Made by a program: the position numbers and the translations under genes | The notes under the pieces: generated by a model | The model's database searches: none | What the model saw: only the letters and a program-made list of their open reading frames with translations | What the model was told of the DNA's origin: nothing | Assembly (NCBI GenBank): GCA_022264855.1 | Contig: JABYQU010000045.1 | Location: forward strand, 186,001 to 250,000 | Direction of reading: 5' to 3' | Source of the DNA: Lenzites betulinus | Taxonomy: Eukaryota; Basidiomycota; Agaricomycetes; Polyporales; Polyporaceae | Length of the DNA stretch: 64,000 nt | Shown here: piece after piece, positions 23,394-35,560 of the stretch | How positions within the stretch are numbered: position 1 is the stretch's first letter | Layout: each line of letters starts with the position of its first letter

Positions 23394-26300
23394 ATGAGCA
23401 ACGTGCGGGTTTCATCGTACCTTCTCACGGCACCGAGGACACGGCGGCCAACGTTGTCTACGAAGTTGCGGCGGAATTACTATGACTATTCGTATGGCTA
23501 CAGGGAGCCACGTACATTCTCTCTGCCTGATTGTGAGTGTTCACTGGCTCGCATCTCCGCCACTTGCACTCGAGATGTCCGGAAGACCAGAGCTAGGCAT
23601 GCATGCAGATGCATGCCGCATACCTTCTTAACCCAGACAATGGTACAACAGAGGGGTTCGTCGCTGCTGTATTGTGAATGGCTACTGGTTTGATAGTATC
23701 GAGGGTTATCCTCCCGCTGCGAAGCTGGCTACACTTCGGGATCTACTACGTGTCCTAGCAAGTCGTAGGGTTTATACTCATCATCACGTACAGATACTCC
23801 GGCGCAGCTGCATAACCGCACCGTGAACGCTCCTCTCCTCCGTTATGTGGACTCCCTGCGGACCCATGGACATCGTGCTGCGCGTGTCGACCCTCTCGAC
23901 TTGCTACAGCGTGAGGAAGTAGCGGCGCTAGATCCGGCGCGCTATGGTCTGGTGGACCCCACACAGACATACGATATCAACGGTATTGTATGGACCCATC
24001 CCGTCGGGGAAGACTCAGGGCCGGAACTCTGGCCGCTTGAGCGTATCGCACGCCATTTGAGAGAGGTCTACGTCGACCGTATTGCATATGAGTATATGCA
24101 CTCGCCGAGCAAGACAGAACGGCTGTGGTTCTCGCATTTACTCGAGTCCGAGCACGACGAGGATAGACGGGTCGACACAGAAGGACGGAAGCGTATCCAC
24201 GAAGTGCTTGCACGCTCAGAAGTGTTCGATCAGTTCCTGCAGCTCAAGTTCCCGAACCTCAAGCGGTACGGGCTCGAGGGCGGGGAGTCTATGCTACCGG
24301 CCCTCGATGGGCTCTTCAGAAGCGCGGCTCAAGGTCAGTCCATCCCTTCGCAGGATGGCTCTGCGCTGACACACCGCAGCTGGCGTGGAACACATTATCG
24401 TCGGGATGCCTCATCGTGGACGTCTCAATCTCCTTACGGGTCTCCTGGAGTTCCCGCCCGCTGCTTTGTTCCACAAGATCAAAGGCGGCTCTGAGGTTCC
24501 GGAAGAGTACAGCGTATCAGGAGACGTGATCAGTCATCTAAGTCAGTACCCGGCCCCAATGAGTCCCTTCACACCTTAACCGACGCGCATACAGCCGCCT
24601 CTCCCAGCCTAAAGTACTCTGGAGCACAGAAGCCAGTCAAAGTCTCCCTACTCCCGAATCCATCGCACCTCGAAGCTGTTAACCCTGTCGCTTTGGGTAA
24701 GACCCGCGCGAAGCAGTTCGCGCTGTTGAAGATGCTCGAGCGTACCGGCGAGACTGGATGCCGGCCTGGGGACCGGGTCATGTGTGTCCAACTGCATGGA
24801 GACGCGAGCTTCACCGGGCAAGGCATCGTGATGGAAGGCCTTGGACTCAGTATGTGCTGCAATAATTTGACTAAATGCGTCCAAACACCTCATGCTGCAC
24901 GCTGCAGGCAATCTTCCGCATTATACTGTTGGTGGCAGTGTCCATCTCGTCGTCAAGTAAGCATGCGATGCCGCGTCACAGTTGCTTTTGTTGACATGCT
25001 TTGGTATCGTGCCACAGTAACAGGTCTGCTGCTCTTGGGTTCGCATCTGAAAATTGATTCCAACTAGTGTTTGATTTAGCATCGGCTATACCACCCCGGC
25101 GTCGAGCGCGCGGTCGTCGCTATACTGCTCGGACGTCGCAAAGATGATCAACGCTCCGGTCCTTCATGTCAACGGCGACTATCCGGAAGGTCGGCGTAGT
25201 GCTGCCTCAGCTACTGGACATATAGCTTACCTGTCGCAGACGTCCAGCGGGCAATCGATATTGCATTCAAGTACCGTAATTACTTCCGCAAAGACATTAT
25301 CGTCGATCTGATCGTATACCGCCGATGGTGAGTGTCTTCTGCCTATAGTTTGTAGGACATGTGACATTGATCACCGGTCGCCAATGTAGGGGACACAACG
25401 AGCTCGACGAGCCCGCGTTCACGCAGCCACTGATGTACGAGAAGATTCGCTCGCGCCGGTCCGTGCCCGCTCTGTACGAAGAACGTCTGATTGTACGCCC
25501 TACCTTCACCCATGACCGCCTTCCTCTTGCTCACCGTATGACAGGATGAAAATGTCCTCTCCAAGGACATGGCTGATTCTGTGCGCGCACAACACAAAGA
25601 ATTCCTCGCATCAGAACTCGCCGCCGCGGGCTCTCACAAGCCTGGGAGCACCTCTGCTGTTCTTCAGGGGCAGTGGAAGGGCCTCGCTTGGCCCGCCAAC
25701 AAAGACGCAGTGTGGGACCCCGAGACGGGCGTGGCGGGCGATACGCTCAAGAGAGTCGGACGTGCGAGTGTCTCAGTCCCCGAAGGATTTGTTAGTTCCT
25801 CTCTTGCCAAACGACACTCATGGATGTGCTAAATTGCGCCCGGCTTGCAGGAGATCCATCCGAGGCTGCAGCGGCATGTCAAACACCGCTTGCAGGCGGT
25901 GGAAAGTGGCCAGGGCTTGGACTGGGCGACGGCGGAAGTGCGTATCGTGTCCGATGGTCCGGTCTATTGGCACCTCGCGCTAATTATGAGACATTCATAG
26001 GCTTTGGCATTTGGCTCGCTGATGCTCGAGGGCTATGACGTTCGCATTTCAGGGCAGGATGTCGGCAGAGGCACTTTCAGCCAGCGGTAAGCGTGGACTT
26101 GCATGGGAAATGACGATCTGGGGTCTGACCAGGTGCAAGGCACGCCATGCTTGTTGATCAGCGCACAGAAGGGGTTGTCGTCCCGCTCAATCTTGCGCTG
26201 GAATGCGACGGACGCCTAGAGCTCGCTAACAGCTCGTTGAGCGAGATGGCCGTCCTCGGCGTGAGTTCTAATTGATCGCGCCGTCACGGGGCAGCATCTC

Positions 26301-27504
26301 ACATATGGGTCGCAGTTTGAGTACGGAGTCAGCTGGGAGAAGCCTGACATTTTACCGATCTGGGAGGCGCAGGTGAGTGTGCCACGTTGCTCGTCTTTCG
26401 GTAAACTAACATGAACGCGTGTAGTTCGGAGATTTCTTCAACGGGGCGCAGGTAGAATTCCGAGTCCCCTATGCTCTAATCGATCGAGAAGCTGATGAGG
26501 CCCTCTAGGTCATCATTGATACTTTCGTATCGTCCGCGGAGAGTGAGCGCATTCAACGACGTCATGGGACGTCCTAGCTGACAGACGTGTGTAGCGAAAT
26601 GGCTGAAGCAGAGCGGGATTGTGCTTCTTTTGCCTCATGGGTATGTAACTCTGGTTCGGTCTAATTTGGGTGAATACGGTCTAACTACCACCGATACAAG
26701 GCTCGACGGCGCCGGTCCCGAACACTCTTCATCGCGTATCGAGCGGATGCTTCAGGTACACAATGACCTCCATCTCTTCTCATGACGTCGTGTTAATTTG
26801 GGCCCCGTGCGTCAGTTGACGAACGACCGCTACACCTTCGGGTCGGAGAGCGCGAGAGCAAACGTTAACTTGAACATCGCTTTCCCCACCACGCCGGCGC
26901 AATATTTCCATCTCCTTAGAAGGCAGGTCAAACGCAATTTCCGCAAGCCGCTTGTCATCGCCGGTCCCAAGGGTCTCCTGCGTCTCGCAGTCAGTATTCC
27001 CTCTGTACCAATACCGCGGCTTCGTCTCACCTCTAACTTCAGGCGGCGGCGTCTTCGCTTGAAGACCTGGCGTCGGGCTCCCGATTCCGCCCCGTCATCG
27101 AGGACCCTGCCATCGCGGACCCTGCTGCAGTCTCACGCGTGGTCTGTTTGAGTGGCAAGCTCTATTACGACCTCGTCAAAGAGCGACAGAAGCGTCAGCT
27201 TGAGAGCAAAGTGGCATTTGTGCGCGTGGAGGAGCTCAGCCCCTTCCCGTTCCAACCAATGGCGGACGTCCTGTCGACATACAAGGGGGCTAAAGAGATC
27301 GTGTGGCTGCAGGAGGAACCACGGAACCAGGGCGCGTGGACGCACGTCCAGCCTCGGTTGAATGCGGTGCTTGAACGCCTCGGACGGAATGAGGTGACGT
27401 ACATGGGTAGGAAAGAGGACGCAGTCCCTGCGCCGGGGATTGCGTCGGTTTACGGCCTACAGCAGCGGATGGTCGTCGACTCTGCCTTTGATGGATTGCA
27501 GTGA
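23394..27504 (+). CDS. DHTKD1: Mitochondrial 2-oxoacid dehydrogenase E1, DHTKD1-like
   Basis: Twenty exons, 948 residues: 23394-23532, 23794-24333, 24380-24541, 24595-24849, 24908-24956, 25018-25023, 25080-25189, 25240-25327, 25390-25492, 25545-25790, 25851-25937, 26001-26086, 26140-26260, 26316-26372, 26425-26451, 26509-26542, 26595-26640, 26701-26755, 26816-26989, 27043-27504. An Arg-rich N-terminus ([16 protein letters not shown]) suggests mitochondrial import. Thiamine-pyrophosphate E1 landmarks: [85 protein letters not shown] and [15 protein letters not shown]. The length and the missing long N-terminus of OGDH fit DHTKD1 (2-oxoadipate dehydrogenase E1, lysine/tryptophan breakdown) better than KGD1. 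Exon 6 is only 6 nt (TAACAG) and restores VVNNSIGYTTP. Intron 1 (261 nt) is long for this genome; the Met start rests on that join. Confidence 0.9.
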
Positions 27505-28106
27505 TACTGGACGAGGCTCGGGTGAGACTTATCTCCGTCGTAAACACATCAGTAACAATGTAGATGTAGCGCGCTTGGCATATCGATTTTTTGATACTGG
27601 TGAGTCTCGGGGCGCGTCACAGACCTTGGATAATGAATGCTCATGCACAGAAGCAGACGGCGGGGGATCGGGCCCTGGGAGCCATCGTGAACTCCCAAGA
27701 CAAGAATGCCACGTCTCGCGAAAACGTCACGGCGACGGGAAAGGCAACCACCTTCATTCTCCGTCCTTCCCATATGGCACCGCCGCGAGGAACACCCTTC
27801 CTTGTTCACGGCGGTCTACATTTTGTCCTGCGCGAATTGCCGCGAATGGGCTTCTCTGGTCGCCCGTCCGTGTGGTCCATTCCTGAATATCCACTTCCAT
27901 AAGAGGTTTACACCAGAATTCGCGGCTGTCATGCGATTGATAGAACAAACATGTGTGCTAACCCTACCTCGAAAACAGATCCATGAGCGGCTCTGCATGG
28001 TTTCCATCTGCTTAAATACCCCCTGCTCGTCGACCCTCTCCTCCACAGAGCTCTCAAGCCCTGCCCACCGAACTCCCCCCAGACCGCCTCGGTACATTCT
28101 TCGGCC
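27505..28106. other. Intergenic before DUF1996-WSC gene 2
   Basis: 3' flank of the DHTKD1-like gene and promoter of the next gene; a TTAAATA box lies near 28011-28017, about 90 bases before the ATG. Nothing else seen. Confidence 0.45.
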
Positions 28107-30196
28107 ATGTTCACTCGTCTCCTCTCCGTCGTCGCCCTCGCGGCTGCTGCCAACGCGTACTGGACCTTTGGCGGTACCGCGATGATCGCGCAGACCCGCT
28201 TGGACTCCATCGTCAGCCCCGACTCGGTGAGACTCTTGGTCCCGACCTCGGTCCCCGTACGCTGACAATCGTCCCCCGCAGATCGGTACTCACGTCCATG
28301 CCATCGTCGGCGCGAGCGGCTTCAGCAACCACTACGACCCCGACGCGCTTATGAACTCGAAGTGCACGACGATCCCGGTCCAGCCAGACAAGAGCAACTA
28401 CTGGGCCGTATGTCGCCGCGAATAGCTAGCTCCTGCCACCCCGTGCTGATTGCTGTCCATTAGCCGAAGTTGTACCATCAGGACCAGACAACCGGCCAGT
28501 TCTCATCCATGCGTGAGTGTTGCTTGTTCGACACGCCTCGTTCTTTCGGTCGAATGTGCAAGCATCGTGAGCGCGCCGAAACCCTTCTTAGTGCGGCTCC
28601 ACTTCGAGGCAGTCGAACATAGCAAAGGCGCCGAGGTTCTGAAGCCTAGCTGCCATGCGTGAGATGCTTCGGCCCTCTGTGCTCCCGTAAGGCCGCCATA
28701 TGTGGACAGCTGTCTCAGTGTTCATGACGCTCTCACATGTTTGTTTTTTCGGGTCATGCGCTTGACCACTGATTCCCACTCGTGCGCGCAAGAGGCCTGC
28801 ACATGTGCGCGCTCGTCGCTTGGCTACGGAAGTCTCGGACTAGCTCTCGCTTCTGAGGATTCTTCCTTTCCTTCTCATCAACGTCCCTCGTGATTACGCT
28901 GACCTCGTTTTGGTAATCCAGCGGCCGCGTTCAACATCTACTACCTCCCTCGTCCCGGTCCCAAGAACGAGCCAATCAAAGCTTTCCCGAAAGGTCTCAA
29001 GGTATGTCTTCGCCAATTTTCGCCGCCCGCCATGTGCTACATGCTCATATGTGCAACTCTTGTCAGATGCTCGCCGGTGATACGACCAGGCGCACTTTCA
29101 ATGCCTCCAGTCATGCGGACCAGGCCGTGACCTTCGTCTGCTTGAGTGAGCCTCTTCGTCCCAGCCACCCGTTTACGCTCGCTGATCATCATTGTCTCCC
29201 AAGCCGCGGACGACTCACCCGAGACCAACCAGCTGCCCACTCAGCAGTGCGTGGGCGGGCTGCGCGCGCAGATCTTCTTCCCCTCGTGCTGGGATGGCCA
29301 GAACCTCGACTCGGCAGACCACAAGTCACACATGGCCTACCCCATTCAAAACTTCGACAGCGGCGACTGCCCGGATACACACCCGGTCCACCTCATCTCG
29401 CTCTTCTACGAGATGGACGTCGCCGTGCAGAACTTTGACTTCCACGGGGTCGGCTCATGGGTGTTCGCCAACGGGGACACGACCGGGTACGGCTTCCACG
29501 GCGACTTCCAGAACGGTTGGCCGGTGGACCTGCTGCAGAGCGCAATTGACCAGTGCTCGGGCCAGAGCGGTAACCTGAACGACTGCGCGCCGCTCGCGGC
29601 CGTGATTGACCAGACCGCCGCGGACGCGTGCGTGTACGAGGGCGACCTCGTCGACGAGGACGTCGGCCTGGACGCGCCGATCACCACGCTCCCCGGGTGC
29701 AACCCCGTGTTCGGGACCGGCCAGACGTGCACCGTGAAGCCGAACCCGCCCCTCGTCCCCGCACAGACGCCGCTCCCGGCCGGGTGGACCGCGCTCGGGT
29801 GCGTCGCGGAGGGCACGAATGGGCGCGCGCTCACACAGCTCTCGACGACGGCACCGAACATGACCACGGCGGTGTGCGCGGCGTTCTGCGCGAGCCACGG
29901 CTTCTCGCTCGCCGGCGCGGAGTTCGGCGACGAGTGCTACTGCGACAACACGCTCAAGAACGGCGCGTCGGGCGCGGTGCTCGCTTGGGACCAGTGCACG
30001 AGCCACTGCGCCGGGAACGGTACGTCGCTTCCCCCTCGCTCCGGCTTTCTTCCTCCCGTGGGTGACGTCGAGGGCGCTGACACGACCGCGCGTGCATATA
30101 GACTACGAGATCTGCGGTGGCGGCCAGAAGCTCACGCTGATGACGAACGCGAACCAGGCCTCCCGCCGCGCCCTTCGCTTCGAGCGCAACTTGTAA
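28107..30196 (+). CDS. Secreted DUF1996 protein with one WSC domain
   Basis: Seven exons: 28107-28226, 28282-28407, 28464-28512, 28922-29001, 29067-29145, 29204-30019, 30102-30196, giving 454 residues. Signal peptide MFTRLLSVVALAAAANA, then YWTFGG. DUF1996 covers about residues 28-290 (HVHAIVGAS, CTTIPVQPDKSNYW, NIYYLPRPGPKN, FFPSCWDG, HGDFQNGW) and one WSC domain about 338-435 (GCVAEGTNGRAL, DECYCDNTLKNGA, EICGGGQ). The protein stops soon after, at RRALRFERNL, so it lacks the linker and second WSC domain of its paralogue at 14.5 kb. Four intron positions are shared with that gene; one at 29002-29066 is unique to this copy, and the third intron is 409 nt against 75 nt in the paralogue. Role inferred as extracellular polysaccharide binding. 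Confidence 0.9.
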
Positions 30197-31189
30197 TCCT
30201 GAGCAGGTGCCCAGCGGTCAACGCTGCCCTGGTTGATATAGCACATCTGGGCCCATCGCGTACTGGCCCGCATCACCCGCTCGTTCGTAGCTGTCTGTTT
30301 TCTCCTCTTCTTTTTGGGTCTCCCGTGGTTTGTTCAAATTTCCCATTCCCTTTCAAGTTCGCTACCACTCGTCCGGATTGAATACCTCCCGAGTTCCAAG
30401 TTCGCCTTCGTGCTGTAGATTGGTCAAGTGCACCCGCGCCTGGTCGACATGCCCGTCTTCGTTGTGTTCTCCATACAAATAAAAAATCAATCCATCGTGC
30501 TTCCGAGTCGTTTTATGTATGCCCGCATCCGAGATATTCGCGAATGCGCAGCAGCGTGCAATATCACCCCGATATGCCCGCCCCGAGCTTCCGGGCGGTC
30601 GGACAGGTGTGCGCACTGGTCAAGCACAGGACGTCACCACTGCGAATACACCGCCGATGTACATGTGGACGCGACGGCTTGGTCCGACAGGTGACTTGAG
30701 GCAGACTGCACCGGGGAACACCGGGGAACACGCGCCGGTACCCGCGCATCATAGATTGAGATCATTGTTATACAGACCGCAGCTCCCGGATGGGTACAGT
30801 TTGGTTTGTATCTGAGGCACGCCCCAGGCGTCTCGTAGCACGACGCGTCAGGCGCGCGCCCATGTTGAAACTTGATGATCATCCCTGCGCGTTCGTAGAG
30901 CTGCCTCATACATGCATATGCTTATATGTCTCCCTATACGCGTCGGGCGTGAGACTCGAAAGCTTGAAGCTTTAGCCTTGGGCCCTGGAGACAGTGTGCC
31001 CCATACTACGTGAAACTTACGAACTACCTAGTACTTATGCCTGTGTGTGAGAGAGGCTCAGTCACGGCCGATGATGTCCTTAAATGTAAGGTAGTACTCA
31101 CCCTGAACGCGGCGGTGTCCTAGCTCCCTGCACTTCACCGTCCCAAGCAGTATAGGCCTGTGCAGCTTAAGGAGCCCATCAAAGAGCAC
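30197..31189. other. Gene-free stretch after DUF1996-WSC gene 2
   Basis: 3' UTR and intergenic DNA. A small imperfect tandem GGGGAACACC occurs near 30713-30732. No gene recognised. Confidence 0.4.
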
Positions 31190-32640
31190 GGTCGTCATAA
31201 TCTTGCATGAGCCGGTCGTCGTCTCTCAAAACCAGCAATTTGCAACGTGCATACATACGGCATGATCGAGGTAGTACAGCAGTATGATACAAAAAGCAGA
31301 GCAGACGACATAGAACACAAACAGGAGTCGGGCGTACTAGTACCGCGACCCGGTCCACTGAATACAATTGGACAGACAACAGACAGCGGGTATACAAGAA
31401 AGACATGATGGACAGAGGGATAGACCACGTAGTAGCAGGGGAGTACACATGATAGACAGCAACGAGAAAGCTACGCTCCGGGAGAGCACGGCGAGACGTC
31501 CGAGTCGCACCCCTCCGGGAGAGTGAACGGTAGTACAAACGAGTAACGAGGAAATGGAGAGCGGAGAACGGAGAGCGCGGGATTGAGACGGGAACGGTGG
31601 TGTTACAGAGACGGACAAGGGGCATTGGGAGCGATGACGACAGGAGACAGGGAAACGTCGTACTGCGTGCCAGGGCGAGATGGGCTGGCGCGTCTGTACA
31701 ACGGCACTGGTGGGTTTGTACGCCAGTGAGTGCACGCTAATTAAACGAGGAGGCTGATCCTCAAATGACCTACCACAGATAACCGTGATCCAACGTTCAG
31801 CACTGAGTCTGAGACTGCTGTACAAGATGACTATGTCGGCAACCGTGAGACCCTGCCAACATGTTAATGTGGGGCACACACAGGTACAAAAGAAGATGTT
31901 CCAACCGTGTCAAGCACGCCTTCTAGTGCTTGAATGCCCTCCAAAACTTGATACTGTAGGCGATGCACGCGGAGTGCACAGGCTGGCGAGGGATAGGCGC
32001 GGCGTCTTCCGTGGTGGTCTTCTGGTACCTCAGGGGGATTGCTGCTCGTTGAGCAATTCGGTGTGCCTGCTCCCGATCCAGACGTTCCTCCTCTTCGCGT
32101 AGCTGGTTCTCCCTCACAAGGCTGGCCTTGCGCTGGCGAAGCTGGGCCGCGACATCCTTGACCTCGCGCAGCCGCCTACATAGCTCTGTGATCCACCCCT
32201 CGTGGCTGTCGTCCACTATCACCCACACCGTACGGGTCGTCAGCTCAGCTCCTCACCATGTCGCACGGGAAAGAGAGCCGACGTACGCTCGAAGAAGAAC
32301 CGACGGTGGTGCGCCTGGCGCTCCCGGATCTCCTTCTCTGTCGTCTCGATGCACTGCTGCGCGATGCCAAGCGTATTCTCGACGTCCTCTAGATCCGAGA
32401 GGGCAAGGTCCTTCCAGTCGCACTCGCGCCCACGTTGGTAGAGATCCTCTCCCTTATGGGACGTCGTCTTGTACGCCTCTGTCATGCTGATGTACTCCGT
32501 CCGGTGGGTGCCGCACAGGCACGGGTCCTGGCCGTACCCTGGCTGCACGCAGGGGGACTCATCGGGGCCGAGAACGACCGAGCACGGCTCTGCGGAGGAG
32601 TAGGTGCGGTGAGGCATGGAATCTGGCTGTGGTACAATCG
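31190..32640. repeat. Segmental duplication, copy 1
   Basis: This block resembles 33590-35580 in the same orientation. Matching stretches include 31230-31300 with 33598-33660 (GTGCATACATACGGCA followed by similar text), the frames ending at 31923 and 34195, and the two genes starting at 32617 and 35560. Copy 1 is shorter because about 0.4 kb is missing within the gene. Confidence 0.75.
31923..32617 (-). CDS. Cys/His and coiled-coil protein, short paralogue
   Basis: Two exons read down from 32617: 32617-32287 and 32215-31923, giving 207 residues. Starts MPHRTYSSAEPC and carries one Cys/His module: C..., CVQPGYG, CGTH (C-x10-C-x11-C-x2-H spacing). A helical region follows (DLEDVENTLGIAQQCIETTEKEIRERQ), then across the intron HEGWITELCRRLREVKDVAAQL with a Glu/Arg coiled coil. 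It stops at IAYSIKFWRAFKH, just where the longer paralogue at 34.2-35.6 kb begins a second Cys/His module. I know no family for it. The Cys/His pattern could bind zinc. Either a shortened functional gene or a decaying copy. Confidence 0.55.
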
Positions 32641-33589
32641 CCTGAAGATCACGTGGGCGAGACTCGCTCGAGAGTCGACGTTGATGAAAATGACGGTGAC
32701 CGACTCGGGGCTGGCACTGGACGTGGGGGAGAGGATGCTTGGAGCGACAGACGGTGGTTCAACTCGTCCGCGATGTATCCTCGTGTATCTAAGGTTCGCA
32801 ACTTACTCGCCACGAGTCGCAAGTCAGCACTCGTCTGCTGCGCATGGCGTATGTCTTCTGCTACTACTAGCACACGGCGGGCGTGAAACTTGAAGCTGGG
32901 GCTTAGCGCACTACGAATGACTACGATTCAGTGGTGTGCCATGACGGTCGAGAAAGTTCTTCAGTTGTACGGTAGGACTCACCACGAACCTCCCGAGTCC
33001 CTACGCCCACTGCTGGACTGCCTTGGAGGGCTATAGCTGATGGGTAACCCATATTAGCTGGTGGATATCAATGTCCCTAGAGCCTTGTTTACGAGCTGCT
33101 TTATACCCGCAGAACGAGCGAGTACATTTTTGTGGAGGAGAACCAATGCATGATCCATACGGGCCGGCGAACCTCAGGCAGTGCAGACTCCTCACTTCGC
33201 CCCACTGAGCGAACGCGAGGAAACGGCTACTCCCATCGCGTCCCCTCTCCCTGGACCTGCGGCGTTCACTAGTAGTCACTGTTCACGTTGGTGTCGACCT
33301 TGTGACCATAATATCCGCACAGAGGAGAGGGAGGTGCGGAAAGTTGCATTACGTCAGCGTTTTGATCTCCGCCCTAAGTTAGCTGCAGCACAGCTTTAAT
33401 GAACAACTCCGAGTCTTTGAACGCGATGCGCGACACAAGTTCACGCGTTGCAGTACGCCCTCCAGAACACGCTGCTTTACGCACTCTTATAATGCTCCAA
33501 ATATGACGCATAGACTTATACTATGCGCGGTGTTGCTCGACATACCCCTGCGTGTACTTCTTCAACATTAAACTAGCATAGGCCGGACG
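32641..33589. other. Spacer between the two duplicated blocks
   Basis: About 0.95 kb separates the duplicated units. No gene, repeat or RNA recognised. Confidence 0.4.
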
Positions 33590-33664
33590 TCGACTCGCAA
33601 AGCCAGCATTTCGCAATGTGCATACATACGGCACGATCGACGCAGTAGAGTACATACAAACAAC

Positions 33665-33786
33665 AAACAGCAGAGCAGACGATATAAAACACAACCGGGA
33701 GGCGGGCCTACCGCAACCCGGGTCTAAACAGCAGAGCAGACGATATAAAACACAACCGGGAGGCGGGCCTACCGCAACCCGGGTCT
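33665..33786. repeat. Perfect 61-bp tandem duplication
   Basis: Units 33665-33725 and 33726-33786 are identical and begin AAACAGCAGAGCAGACGATA. The corresponding place in copy 1 of the segmental duplication (near 31300) carries a single diverged unit, so this doubling is recent. Confidence 0.95.
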
Positions 33787-34194
33787 GCTGGGTACAAGAC
33801 AGACAGGATGGACAGCGGACAGCGGCGATGCGATAAAGACATGACAGACACAGGGGAGGGGGGAGAACACGTAGCACGGGAGTACACATACAAAACAGCA
33901 GCGAGAAATCTACGCCCTGGGATAGCGTAGCAGGGCATCGTATCCCCTTCGGGAGGGTGAATGGTGGTATACGCAAATAACGAGGAGGGCGGAGGGCGTG
34001 GGATCGAGACAGGAGCGGTGGTGTTACAAGAGCGAAAAAGAGGCATCGGGAGCGATGACGACAGTGCACAGGGAAACACCACTCGGTGCGAGGGCGATAT
34101 GGGCTAGCGCGTCTGTACGTCAGTGAATGACGCGAATTAAATGAGGTGGTTGAATCCTGACATGGCACACCCACAGAGGACCGTAATTTAACGC

Positions 34195-35560
34195 TCAGCG
34201 TCTGAGACTGTTGCATAAGATGGCGATGCCGGCGACCGCGAGACCCTGCCGACATGTCAATGTGGGACGGCACACGCAAGTGCAAAGCAAGCAAGAACTT
34301 ACAACCGTAGCAGCGAACCACCCTCCACTGCTGTCGGAGTCGCGAGGGGGCGCCTCCCGCTTGCTGCCTTCGGATCCTCGATTGTAAGGAGTTGTTCCGT
34401 AATACACATTTTGCACCGCCGGTTTGGGCCTGAGCAAGTTAGCTTGGATGCTCTCCAAACGACTTTGCATATTTTCTACGAATCTCCGTGAGACGCCGAG
34501 GGTTGGGTCGGTAGAAACAGAAGTCACTATGATATGCACGTATTAGAGCTCATACGGTGGCAACGATCACAAGAGCGCTACTCACAGGAACCGTTGAGCT
34601 TGTTAAGCTGTTGCTGACACCTTGTAAGAGACTTGGCGAGCTCGATATACCTTGACACTTCGGCGGTATCTTGCGTTGCAGTAGAGTACGTGTACGATCC
34701 AGGAGCCTCCACGATGCGTGAGTGGATGCTGCAGATGGACCCATACATGGCGACGTATTGGCCCTTCGTCGTACGCAATGAAGTAGAAACCTCCAGATAC
34801 TTTTTCTCGTGTCGATGGCATCGGGAACCATACAAGGATGTGTTGCGGCAACGTGAATCGGGCGCATATCCCTCCCCCTCGATATTGTAGGCGATGCACC
34901 CAGAGTGCACAGGCTGGCGAGGGTAATACGCAGGAGGGGCGTCGTAGGGCGCGGTGGGGGTAAGTGACTCCCATGTCTTCTGGCGAGTTGCTGCCCGTTG
35001 AACCCGTTCCCTACGAAGACGCTCCTCCTCCTCGCGCAACTGCTGCTCCCTGATAAGGGCAGCCTTGCAGTGACGGAGCTGACCCGCGACATCCTCGACC
35101 TCGCGCAGCTTCTTGCGCAGCTTTGTTATCCACCCCTCGTGGCCGTCGTGCACTACCGCCGTCCCCAAACGCACCGTGAGCCCAGTCTGCCCCAACACAC
35201 ACCGCACGCAAAAAAGACAGACGACGTACGCTCGGTGAAGAACCGCCGGTGGTGCTCCTGGCGCTCCCGGATCTCCTTCTCCGTCGTCGCGATGCACTCC
35301 TGCGCGACGCCAATCGCCTCCTCGACGTCCTCCAAGTTCCACAGCGCGGTGTCCGTCCAGTCTCGGGCGCGCACACGCTTGTAGAGCGCCTCGGCCTCGT
35401 CGGACGTCGTCTTGTACGCTTTCGTCGTGCGGCCGTACTCCCGCCGGTGTGTGCCGCACAGGCGCGGACGCTCGCCGTACCCTGGCTGCACGCAGGGCGA
35501 CTCGTCTGGGCCTGGCACGATCTCGCACGGCTCTGCGGAGGGGTAGCGGCGGTGGGGCAT
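34195..35560 (-). CDS. Protein with two Cys/His modules, coiled coil and hydrophobic C-terminus
   Basis: Four exons read down from 35560: 35560-35230, 35152-34586, 34526-34303, 34245-34195, giving 390 residues. Module 1 is near the N-terminus (PSAEPCEIV, SPCVQPGYG, RLCGTHRREY). A Glu/Arg-rich coiled coil follows (REQQLREEEERLRRERVQ). Module 2 (HSGCIAYNIEG, SRCRNTS, SRCHRHEKKYLEV) has the same C-C-CxxH order and a similar helix after it. The C-terminal third is Ser-rich and ends GLAVAGIAILCNSLRR, which could be a short membrane anchor. The last intron is a multiple of three, so unspliced RNA would also read through. No family recognised; zinc binding by the two modules is inference. Confidence 0.6.

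Noticed and set aside
28513..28921. An extra coding exon inside the 409-nt intron
   Set aside because: The flanking exons join directly to give the same sequence as the paralogue (PAAFNIYYL against PTTFNIYYL), leaving no room for added residues.
14497..30196. A secondary-metabolite or wood-decay gene cluster between the DUF1996 genes
   Set aside because: No core biosynthetic enzyme, transporter or regulator; the enclosed genes are unrelated housekeeping enzymes.
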